From contig NZ_VCIX01000090.1 of the NCBI RefSeq assembly GCF_006345825.1, positions 62,001 to 126,000 of the forward strand: a DNA stretch of 64,000 nt, in the 5' to 3' direction. Of this stretch, positions 1 through 7,732 are shown piece after piece. The notes beneath the pieces were generated by a model that was not told where the DNA came from, ran no database searches, and saw only the letters and a list, made by a program, of their open reading frames with translations. The first letter of the stretch is position 1. Each line of letters starts with the position of its first letter. The translations under genes and the position numbers were made by a program. This DNA is from Paenibacillus paridis. Its GTDB lineage: Bacteria > Bacillota > Bacilli > Paenibacillales > Paenibacillaceae.

Positions 1-501
1 ATGTATGACTGGCTGCTGTCTGACAAAGGAAAAGAATTGTTCGATTACGGCATTGAAGGCAAGGATTACACGAAGGATGGCGACAAGTACGTCATTACCC
101 GCGCGAAAGAAGAGAACGGCCAATTCATTGATTTGAAAAAACAATATCCTTCGATGGATATTATCTCGCAATTGGCTGCTTGGAGAAATGCTAGCGCAAT
201 CGAAGATAGCGAATCCAATCGCGCGGCTCACGGAGATGCATCTATACAGTTCATTCAAGATGAAATAAAATGGCAAATGGACAATGCTAAGCCAATGCCA
301 ACCGCTTTCGAATTTTTCACAATGACTACGCCTGCGAAGGACAAACTGTCTTCGATCAACTTCGACGATGATTTCACGAAGATGATCCTAGGCAAGGATG
401 ACCCGGTCAAAACCTGGAGAGCTACGGTAAAAGGCTATGACAGCAAAGGGCTGCAGCAAGCGATTACGGAAGTAACGGCAGAAATGGCCAAACAAAAATA
501 A
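1..501 (+). CDS. ABC transporter solute-binding protein, C-terminal part (LplA/LipO-like)
   Basis: This is the last 166 residues of an extracellular sugar-binding lipoprotein; the gene begins before the window, so the ATG at base 1 is only an internal methionine. The sequence resembles the C-terminal lobe of LplA/LipO-type binding proteins: a segment around DIISQLAAWRN, then a region with PTAFEF and DDDFTKMILG, then a helical tail ending in AEMAKQK. Such proteins deliver oligosaccharides to LplB/LplC permeases. It is followed within 80 bp by a run of glycoside hydrolase genes on the same strand, so the transporter probably imports the glycan that those enzymes cut. The family call is reasonable, but the lipobox and most of the fold lie outside the window. 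Confidence 0.75.
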   Translation: MYDWLLSDKGKELFDYGIEGKDYTKDGDKYVITRAKEENGQFIDLKKQYPSMDIISQLAAWRNASAIEDSESNRAAHGDASIQFIQDEIKWQMDNAKPMPTAFEFFTMTTPAKDKLSSINFDDDFTKMILGKDDPVKTWRATVKGYDSKGLQQAITEVTAEMAKQK

Positions 502-557
502 GAAACATAACAGAGGAAATGTTCTGTCGGAAGCGGCAGGGCATTTCCTATGTTTCT
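501..557 (+). promoter_or_regulatory. Hairpin following the binding-protein gene
   Basis: Arms AGAAACAT plus AGGAAATG (501-508, 514-521) pair with CATTTCCT plus ATGTTTCT (542-557), with a 5-nt bulge. A second inner stem caps the structure (CTGTCG/CGGCAG with a GAAG loop). No T-run follows, so it is more likely a 3' mRNA-stabilising or processing hairpin than a strong terminator. Confidence 0.6.
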
Positions 558-580
558 GAAGAAAAGGGAGGAGAAGAAGG

Positions 581-2293
581 ATGACAATGCGGCAATCGGA
601 AAACGGTGAGAACCCTGCCGTTCTAAAGCTTGGTGATTATGGCGGCAGGCCTGACTCGGGGGAGGATGCCATGCCTGCCATGCAGCGGGCAATTGAGGCG
701 GCTGCCCAAATTCAGGGCCCCGTCGTGCTGGAGTGCGCTTCAGGGAGGTATGATTTTTTTCCCGCACACGCGACGAGAAAGCCTTATTATATTTCAAACA
801 CGACCAGTGAAGTGGAAAATCCGGATGTGACGAAAACGATCGGACTATTCTTAAAGGGACTGCGGCAATTTACGCTTGACGGAAAAGGTTCCTTATTCAT
901 TTTCCATGGGAAGCAAACGATGTTTCTGGTAGATGAATGCGCGGACATTGAAATCCGCAACGTCCATGTGGATTACGAGCAGCCGACCGTCGTAGAGATG
1001 ACTGTCGCAGAAGCGGGATCGAATAATCTCGTGCTTGCCGTGCATCCGTCCTATCGCTATGAGATCAAAGAAAATAAGTTAGCTTGGATCGGCGATCATT
1101 GGCGTTTTCTAGTAGGCCCCATGCAGGAGCTGGACCTGAAGGAAAACCGCACTTGGCGGATTGATAATGTATTGGAGAACGCGGTGAAAGTGGAGGAGCT
1201 GGAGCCCGGGCGGCTGAAGGTTCATTTGAATCATTCGCCGGATCAAGCGGTCGGCAATATTTTGCAGGCTCGCGACGGAATCAGGGACCAGGTTGGCGCT
1301 TTCGTTAACAGAAGCAGTGAGGTTCGTTTTACGAATGTGGGCATGCATTTTATGCACGGCCTCGGAATCGTATGCCAGTTCAGCGAGAACCTCACGTTTG
1401 AACGCATGGATATGACGCCGCGCAAGGAAACGGGACGCACGGTTACGGCATTTGCTGATTTTATCCATGTCTCAGGCTGCCGCGGGCTTATTAAAGTAAA
1501 TGACAGCCGGTTCAGCGGCGGGCATGATGATCCGATTAACGTTCACGGCACTTATTTGCGCATTGTGGAGCAGCCTGCCCCCAATCAGGTAAAGGTGAGG
1601 TTTATGCATCATCAAACCTATGGCTTCGAGGCTTTTTTTGCAGGAGATGAGATTGAATTCGTCAGGGGCAAATCGTTGATGGCCTATCATAGCAGTAAAG
1701 TGATTTCTGCCGAGCTTGTGAATCCGCGAGAGATGCTGCTTACGCTGGAGCATTCGGTACCGGAGGGCATCGAGCACGAAGATGTCATTGAAAACGTGAC
1801 CTGGACCCCCGAAATGGAAATCACCGGAAATTCGTTTGAACGAGTGCCGACACGAGGGGTTTTGGCAACGACCCGGCGCAAAGTGGAGATTGCGCATAAC
1901 CGGTTCGAGAAAATGACGATGAGTGCGGTCTTCATCGCAGCTGATGCCGAGAGCTGGTATGAATCCGGCCCCGTGCAGCAGGTTTTGATTCATGACAATA
2001 CGTTTATAAAATGCGGAAACGAGCAGCATCCGATCATCTTTATTGCCCCGGAAAATAGGCAGGTTAGCGCGGAGCATCCGGTGCATAACAACATCATCAT
2101 TGAAAATAATAAATTCGAAACTGAAAATGCAATAGTGCTTTCTGCTAAAAGTACGTGTAATATAGGCTTTATGAACAATGAAATTGTAGCTGTGGGCGGT
2201 CAAAACGAGTTTCACGCGCTTCAGGACGTTGTTCGCTTTGAGGCGTGTACCGCTATTTCGCTCACGGCCCATTCATTGATCAGAGAAACCTGA
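581..2293 (+). CDS. GH110-family alpha-1,3-galactosidase-like beta-helix enzyme
   Basis: A 570-residue protein with the sequence style of right-handed parallel beta-helix enzymes. It matches my memory of GH110 alpha-1,3-galactosidases: an N-terminal YYISN segment followed by GLFLKGLRQFTLDGKGS and FIFHG, and the signature HDDPINVHGTYLRIVE near residues 315-330. GH110 enzymes remove terminal alpha-1,3-linked galactose, in some cases from branched blood-group-B-type glycans. No signal peptide is visible, so it acts in the cytosol on imported oligosaccharides. The start has a good AGGAGAAG site 5-12 bp upstream. It sits between a binding-protein gene and a DUF5054 gene, with a GH95 fucosidase downstream. 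Family assignment is by recognition; the exact linkage is inferred. Confidence 0.7.
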   Translation: MTMRQSENGENPAVLKLGDYGGRPDSGEDAMPAMQRAIEAAAQIQGPVVLECASGRYDFFPAHATRKPYYISNTTSEVENPDVTKTIGLFLKGLRQFTLDGKGSLFIFHGKQTMFLVDECADIEIRNVHVDYEQPTVVEMTVAEAGSNNLVLAVHPSYRYEIKENKLAWIGDHWRFLVGPMQELDLKENRTWRIDNVLENAVKVEELEPGRLKVHLNHSPDQAVGNILQARDGIRDQVGAFVNRSSEVRFTNVGMHFMHGLGIVCQFSENLTFERMDMTPRKETGRTVTAFADFIHVSGCRGLIKVNDSRFSGGHDDPINVHGTYLRIVEQPAPNQVKVRFMHHQTYGFEAFFAGDEIEFVRGKSLMAYHSSKVISAELVNPREMLLTLEHSVPEGIEHEDVIENVTWTPEMEITGNSFERVPTRGVLATTRRKVEIAHNRFEKMTMSAVFIAADAESWYESGPVQQVLIHDNTFIKCGNEQHPIIFIAPENRQVSAEHPVHNNIIIENNKFETENAIVLSAKSTCNIGFMNNEIVAVGGQNEFHALQDVVRFEACTAISLTAHSLIRET

Positions 2294-2317
2294 CATGATG
2301 GAGGACTGGATAAGAGA

Positions 2318-4435
2318 ATGACAAGCATCGAGAGAGTACATGTCGTGTTTAAGACCCATTTGGACATCGGCTTTACCCATTTGGCCCAGCATGTGGCTAA
2401 GCAATACCGCGAGGAGTATATTCCGAAAGCGATTGAGCTGGCTGAGAAGCTGGAGGCGGAGGGCGGCCGGGAACGCTTTATCTGGACGACGGGCTCATGG
2501 TTGATTCGCCATTATTTGAATCATGCAACGAAAGAGCAGAAGGCGCGGATGGAGAAGGCGATCAAGAGCGGGCACATCGCTTGGCACGGCCTGCCGTTTA
2601 CGACCCACACGGAAGTGATGGATGCCGAGCTGTTTCGTTTTGGCTTGTCGATCAGCCAAGAGCTTGATAAGGAATACGGCAAGCAAACGATCGCTTCGAA
2701 AATGACGGATGTTCCTGGCCATACGCTGGGCATGATTCCGATTATGCAGCAATACGGGATTCAATATATGCATATCGGCGTTAATCCAGCATCGAAGCGT
2801 CCAAGCGTGCCTCGTCTATTTCGCTGGCAAGCGGAAGACGGCTCGGAGCTTATCGTGAACTATGCCGGCAATTACGGCGAGGTGCTTGAAATTGAAGGCT
2901 TGCATGACGTTCTTGTATTTGCCCATACCGGCGATAATTGCGGACCGCCAAGCGTGGAGGATATCCGCCATCAGTTCGACGCGATTCAGCAGCAGTACCC
3001 GAATGCGCAAATTATGGCTTCCACGATGGATGCGTTCGTAGCTAAGCTGCTTGAGGTGCGCGACCGTTTGCCGATCGTGCGGGAAGAAATTGGCGATACC
3101 TGGATTCATGGCGCCGGGACAGATCCGATGAAGCTGGCAAAGCTGCGTGAGCTTGGCCGTCTAAGAACCGAATGGGTCAAACAAGGCCGCATGACGGAAG
3201 AAAGCAAGGAATACAAGGACATGAGCGAAGCGATGCTGCTTGTTGCCGAGCATACGTGGGGCCTTGACGTGAAGAAGTGGCTGCCAGATTTCCGCCATTA
3301 CGCCAAACCGGATTTCCAAGCCGCGCGTCTGCGTGACGAAGTCGACGTGAACGATATGCCAGCCAAATTTGCTTATATCGGCGCTTTTGCCATGGATGAA
3401 TTCGACAAGCACTCGAGCAGCCTGTTCGAAGGAGAACAGAGCAAGCGTACGTATTCATTGATTGAGCAATCATGGGCTGAACAAAGAGCCTATACGGATC
3501 AAGCGATTTCCGGCCTTGAGGCAGACAAGCAAGCCGAGGCTTTGGAAGCATTTGAGCAACTGATTCCAGTTCCGGCTAATGTAAGCGGCTACGAAACCTT
3601 CGAGCCACTGGAGCGCTTCCGCAGCGGCGGGTACGAGCTGGCATTCGGCGAGAATGGCGCACTTACTTTCCTGAAGGATGAGAATGGAAAGCTCTGGGTC
3701 GATGAAAGCCACGCTTTCGGTACTTATGCTTATGAGACATTCGGAACGGACAATTACGGCGAATACTTCAGAACGTATATGGAAGGCCTGCCCGTCACGC
3801 ATCCATGGTCCGATGCGGATTTCAGCAAGCCGGGCTTTGAATTCGTTAGGCCGCTTCCGAGCCACCAGCTCTTTAGTCCCGTGGTTACCGGGCGTTTTGT
3901 CAAAAAAGGCGCCTCCGAGGATCGTTATTTGCTTAAGCTTCGCATGCCTGCTCTGGCACATGAGACGTATGGCGCTCCGAAGACGCTTGAAGTGGAATAC
4001 ACGGTTCATCATACGAGCGGTACGATCGCGGTTAGCTTGCAATGGTTTGGCAAGGATGCGAATCGCCTTCCCGAAGCCAGCTGGTTTGGCTGCACCCTGA
4101 AGGTGGATAATGCCAACCTATGGACCATGGACAAGCTGGGTGCCGATGTTTCCCCGCTTAGCGTCGTTTATGATGGCAACCGAAATCTTCATGCAGTCGG
4201 ACAAGGAGTATCCTATAGCGGAGCGGATGGCTCTGCAGTCATTGAAACGAAAGACGCAGCGCTTGTTGCACCAGGTCAAAAAAGGCTTCTGCAATTCGAT
4301 AATACGTTTGTGTCGCTTGATCAAGGCTGGCATTTCAACTTGCATAACAACATCTGGGGAACCAACTTCCCGATGTGGTATGGTGAGGATGCGAAATTCC
4401 GCTTCGAGTTGAACTTAAAATCCAACCTGAAATAA
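2318..4435 (+). CDS. DUF5054 protein, GH38-like glycoside hydrolase
   Basis: A 705-residue cytosolic protein. The N-terminal part (VHVVFKTHLDIGFTHLA, residues 6-22) has the HxDxGFT signature of the alpha-mannosidase/deacetylase superfamily (GH38/GH57-like 7-stranded barrel). Later come conserved-looking stretches TDVPGHTLGMIP (residues ~129-140) and HTGDNCGPPS (residues ~203-212). The C-terminal ~270 residues look like the beta-sandwich of GH38-like enzymes. I recognise it as the DUF5054 family, whose activity is not established to my knowledge. It begins 24 bp after the GH110-like gene and belongs to the same operon, so it should act on the same glycan. It could be an exo-glycosidase of unknown specificity. 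Confidence 0.7.
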   Translation: MTSIERVHVVFKTHLDIGFTHLAQHVAKQYREEYIPKAIELAEKLEAEGGRERFIWTTGSWLIRHYLNHATKEQKARMEKAIKSGHIAWHGLPFTTHTEVMDAELFRFGLSISQELDKEYGKQTIASKMTDVPGHTLGMIPIMQQYGIQYMHIGVNPASKRPSVPRLFRWQAEDGSELIVNYAGNYGEVLEIEGLHDVLVFAHTGDNCGPPSVEDIRHQFDAIQQQYPNAQIMASTMDAFVAKLLEVRDRLPIVREEIGDTWIHGAGTDPMKLAKLRELGRLRTEWVKQGRMTEESKEYKDMSEAMLLVAEHTWGLDVKKWLPDFRHYAKPDFQAARLRDEVDVNDMPAKFAYIGAFAMDEFDKHSSSLFEGEQSKRTYSLIEQSWAEQRAYTDQAISGLEADKQAEALEAFEQLIPVPANVSGYETFEPLERFRSGGYELAFGENGALTFLKDENGKLWVDESHAFGTYAYETFGTDNYGEYFRTYMEGLPVTHPWSDADFSKPGFEFVRPLPSHQLFSPVVTGRFVKKGASEDRYLLKLRMPALAHETYGAPKTLEVEYTVHHTSGTIAVSLQWFGKDANRLPEASWFGCTLKVDNANLWTMDKLGADVSPLSVVYDGNRNLHAVGQGVSYSGADGSAVIETKDAALVAPGQKRLLQFDNTFVSLDQGWHFNLHNNIWGTNFPMWYGEDAKFRFELNLKSNLK

Positions 4436-4460
4436 ACCGGTTTAATTTTACGCATTTCGC

Positions 4461-4489
4461 TTGCAGGATTAAGCGCTTCACTTCATAAT
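4461..4489 (+). promoter_or_regulatory. Possible internal promoter before the GH95 gene
   Basis: TTGCAG (4461-4466), a 17-bp spacer and CATAAT (4484-4489). The spacer holds the palindrome AAGCGCTT (4471-4478), which resembles the core of a CcpA cre site, although the flanks do not match consensus. Weak evidence. Confidence 0.3.
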
Positions 4490-4534
4490 GGAGTTAATAA
4501 AGGAATACGGGATGATAAAAAGAGAGGTGCGAGC

Positions 4535-6919
4535 ATGAAGCTGCAATATAAGAAACCTGCATCCGTCTGGACAGAGGCTCTTCCTATCGGCAACGGGCGA
4601 CTCGGCGCGATGATCTTTGGCGGGGTAGAGAAAGAACGGATCGCGCTTAACGAGGATACGTTATGGTCGGGCTACCCGAAGGATTGGAACAATCCAGGGG
4701 CCAAGGAGGCGCTGCCGCGCGTCCGCAAGCTGATCAAGGAAGGGCGTTATGCGGAGGCCGATCAGGAAACGAAAAAAATGATGGGTCCGTATACGCAATC
4801 CTATCTTCCTTTCGGCGATCTTCACTTAGCTTTCGAGCATGGCAATAAATACGAGAGCTATCATCGGACGCTGGATTTGGAAAATGGCTTGTCAGGCGTA
4901 GAATACGAGATCGGCGGGGTTACCTACAAAAGAGAATTGTTCGCATCCCATCCGGATCAGCTAATCGTGCTGCATCTTGAAGCTAGCGAGCCTGGCGCAC
5001 TGACTTTCCATGCGCGAATGGACAGCCCGCTCCGTTACAGTACGGAGTCGGATGGGCAGCGCTATAGGCTAAAAGGACAAGCGCCAGAGCATGTCGCGCC
5101 CAGCTATTTCAAGGATAAGAATCCGATTGTATACGGCAGCGGTTCTGCTTCGGAGGCGATGGTCTTCGAGGGTATGCTTGCCGCCAGGTCTGAGGACGGC
5201 ATTGTCGTAGCGGATGGAGACGGGCTTCATGTCTATGGCGGAACGCGGGTTTCTCTCTATTTTAGCGCGGCAACGAGCTTTGCTGGCTATAATCGGCTTC
5301 CCGGCAGTCAGGGCAAGGAAGCAGCTGCGGCAGCGGTTTCCACGCTGGAGCTAGGCTTGCAGAAATCATACGAACAGCTTAAAGCCTCGCATCTTGCCGA
5401 TTATCATGAGCTTTTCAACCGTGTTTCCTTACGGATCGGTGAGGCACTAGCGCCCGCGGATATGTCAACGGATAACCGGATTACGGAATATGGCGCGAAG
5501 GACCCGGGATTGATTGAGCTGCTCTTTCATTATGGGCGGTACCTGATGATTGCCAGCTCGCGCGGCGGCACGAAACCGGCAAATTTGCAGGGGATTTGGA
5601 ATGAATCGACCAGGCCTCCTTGGAGCAGCAACTGGACGCTGAATATTAATGCGCAAATGAATTATTGGCCTGCAGAAACCTGTAATTTGGCTGAGTGCCA
5701 TCAGCCGCTGCTTGCGTTTATCGGAGAGCTTGCTGCGAATGGCTCGGAAACAGCCAGCACGAATTATGGGGCAAGAGGCTGGGTAGCTCACCATAACGCG
5801 GATGTTTGGGCGCAAACCGCGCCGGTTGGCGATTATGGAGACGGCGATGCGGTTTGGGCGTATTGGCCAATGGGTGGGGTTTGGTTAACCCAGCATTTGT
5901 GGGAGCATTTTGCGTTCGGCAAGGACGAAGAGTACTTGCGCAATCAAGCCTATCCAATTATGAAGGGGGCAGCAATGTTTTGTCTCGATTGGCTGATTGA
6001 TGATGGACAGGGACGCTTAATTACCTCACCATCCACCTCTCCGGAGCATAAATTCCGGACTAAGGACGGATGCTTTGGCGTTAGCGAAGCGACGACGATG
6101 GACCTTGCTTTAATCTGGGATTTATTCTCGAATTGCATAGAAGCATCGGAATATCTAGACATCGATGAGCCATTTCGGTCGGAGTTGGCAGCGGCCAGAG
6201 CTCGTCTGCTTCCATTGCAAATTGGCAGCCATGGGCAGCTTCAGGAGTGGTCGCAGGATTTTGAGGACGAAGACCAGCATCATCGCCATGTGTCGCATTT
6301 GTTCGGCATTTACCCAGGCAGGCAGTTGACGGCGGAAGAGACGCCTGAGCTGTTTGAAGCGGCGAAGCAGTCGCTGCTTCGGCGCGGCGATGACGGAACC
6401 GGCTGGAGCTTAGGCTGGAAGGTTGGGCTATGGGCAAGGTTCCGTGATGGAGACCATGCTTTGCGGCTGATTGATCAATCGCTTCGACTTGTAAAGGAAA
6501 CGGAAGCGGAACTTTATGATCATGGCGGCGTGTATGGGAATTTATTCGGGGCCCATCCGCCGTTCCAAATCGATGGGAACTTTGCTGCGACGGCGGGAAT
6601 CGCTGAAATGCTGCTGCAATCGCACCAGTCGTACGTGGAGCTGCTTCCAGCATTGCCTGCCGCATGGCAATCGGGCGAGATTAGAGGGCTGCGGGCACGG
6701 GACGGTTTCGAAATCAGCATTCGCTGGGAACAGGGGCGTCTATTGGAAGCTGAAATTCGCTCGCTTCTTGGAAAGGACTGCTCGTTACGGACAGAAGCTT
6801 CATGGGAAATCACTTCTACGGAAGGTAATTCCGTTAGCCATAGCAGCTCTGAAGCGAACATCGTACGCTTCGCAACCCGTGAAGGTCAGGTATTCCGAAT
6901 TGTGAATAAGGGGAAATGA
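4535..6919 (+). CDS. GH95 alpha-L-fucosidase (or alpha-L-galactosidase)
   Basis: A 794-residue protein of full GH95 length without signal peptide. The N-terminal beta-sandwich starts WTEALPIGNGRLGAMIFGG and NEDTLWSG. The (alpha/alpha)6 catalytic barrel shows PANLQGIWNE, the asparagine pair in LNINAQMNYWPAE, SPSTSPEHKF, HRHVSHLFGIYPG and QIDGNFAATAGIAEML, all hallmark GH95 segments. The family hydrolyses alpha-1,2-linked L-fucose by inversion; some members act on L-galactose. RBS AGAGAGGTG precedes the ATG. It is separated by 99 bp from the DUF5054 gene and lies 40 bp before the HAD gene. Together with the GH110-like enzyme it would strip alpha-Gal and alpha-Fuc branches from an imported oligosaccharide. 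Confidence 0.9.
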   Translation: MKLQYKKPASVWTEALPIGNGRLGAMIFGGVEKERIALNEDTLWSGYPKDWNNPGAKEALPRVRKLIKEGRYAEADQETKKMMGPYTQSYLPFGDLHLAFEHGNKYESYHRTLDLENGLSGVEYEIGGVTYKRELFASHPDQLIVLHLEASEPGALTFHARMDSPLRYSTESDGQRYRLKGQAPEHVAPSYFKDKNPIVYGSGSASEAMVFEGMLAARSEDGIVVADGDGLHVYGGTRVSLYFSAATSFAGYNRLPGSQGKEAAAAAVSTLELGLQKSYEQLKASHLADYHELFNRVSLRIGEALAPADMSTDNRITEYGAKDPGLIELLFHYGRYLMIASSRGGTKPANLQGIWNESTRPPWSSNWTLNINAQMNYWPAETCNLAECHQPLLAFIGELAANGSETASTNYGARGWVAHHNADVWAQTAPVGDYGDGDAVWAYWPMGGVWLTQHLWEHFAFGKDEEYLRNQAYPIMKGAAMFCLDWLIDDGQGRLITSPSTSPEHKFRTKDGCFGVSEATTMDLALIWDLFSNCIEASEYLDIDEPFRSELAAARARLLPLQIGSHGQLQEWSQDFEDEDQHHRHVSHLFGIYPGRQLTAEETPELFEAAKQSLLRRGDDGTGWSLGWKVGLWARFRDGDHALRLIDQSLRLVKETEAELYDHGGVYGNLFGAHPPFQIDGNFAATAGIAEMLLQSHQSYVELLPALPAAWQSGEIRGLRARDGFEISIRWEQGRLLEAEIRSLLGKDCSLRTEASWEITSTEGNSVSHSSSEANIVRFATREGQVFRIVNKGK

Positions 6920-6959
6920 ACGCAGGAAACGGTTGATTAGAAATGGGGGAGGCAGCTGC

Positions 6960-7502
6960 ATGAGTGAGAAAAAACTGATATTGTTTTTGGATAGTGGCGA
7001 TACGATTATCGATGAATCGACGGAGGTCAGGGATGAGTCCGGCATCGTTATTCGCGCTAACGTTATTCCAGGCGCCGATCAGATGCTTAAGAGCTTGTAC
7101 GAGAGCGGCTACACGCTTGTTCTGGTTGCTGACGGAGAAGCGCAGTCCTTTAAAAATATGTTTATCCAGCTAGGAATTTATGATTATTTTACCGCTATGA
7201 TCTACTCGGAAAATATTAAGGCATTAAAACCGAGTGCCCGGATGTTTAAAGCTGCGGCAGGCGCGATTGAGCTTCCGGAAGCGGAGTTTGGCCGCGTTGC
7301 CATGGTTGGCAACAATTTAAGCCGTGATGTGAAAGGGGCTAATGCGCTTGGCATGACGAGCGTGTTCCTGAGCTGGACGCCTAGGTACCCGCATGATCCG
7401 GCTGATGAGAGCGAACGCCCGGATTACACGATTGCCGAGCCGCTCGCGCTGCTTGAGCTTGCAGAGCGATTAAATGAAGAGCTTGTGAATCAACCGCAAT
7501 AG
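6960..7502 (+). CDS. HAD-superfamily hydrolase, unusual motif I
   Basis: A 180-residue HAD-like protein. I start it at ATG 6960 because GGGGGAGG lies 8 bp upstream; an in-frame TTG at 6933 has no such site. Motif I is LFLDSGDT (residues 8-15): the nucleophile D11 is present but the usual +2 Asp is Gly, with an Asp one place later. Motif II would be LVLVADG, and motif III/IV is VAMVGNNLSRDVKGANALG, a good match to HAD loop 4. It could dephosphorylate a sugar phosphate made by the glycan pathway, but the altered +2 residue makes the chemistry uncertain. It is the last gene before a strong terminator. Confidence 0.75.
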   Translation: MSEKKLILFLDSGDTIIDESTEVRDESGIVIRANVIPGADQMLKSLYESGYTLVLVADGEAQSFKNMFIQLGIYDYFTAMIYSENIKALKPSARMFKAAAGAIELPEAEFGRVAMVGNNLSRDVKGANALGMTSVFLSWTPRYPHDPADESERPDYTIAEPLALLELAERLNEELVNQPQ

Positions 7503-7516
7503 CAAGCAGAACGAGT

Positions 7517-7552
7517 AAACCGACTTCCTTTGGAGTCGGTTTTTTCTCTTTT
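7517..7552 (+). terminator. Rho-independent terminator after the HAD gene
   Basis: AAACCGACT (7517-7525) pairs perfectly with AGTCGGTTT (7534-7542), followed by T6 and a CTCTTTT tail. It ends the operon that includes the GH95 gene. Confidence 0.9.
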
Positions 7553-7732
7553 ATGGAAAAATTCAGCCCGGTGGGATTGAAAATGCGCATTTGTCCGCCC
7601 GAAAAGACGGATGTGTACGTTAATGGACGAAGATGTCCCTATTCAATGAGCGCTGCTTTTGGCTATGATCAAAGCTGTAGAAAGCGCAATCATTAGGGTG
7701 TGCATTATTTTGACTACAGTGGAGGCAGAAGA

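Noticed and set aside
1..3. ATG at base 1 as a gene start
   Set aside because: The protein matches only the C-terminal part of a binding protein, so the true start is outside the window.
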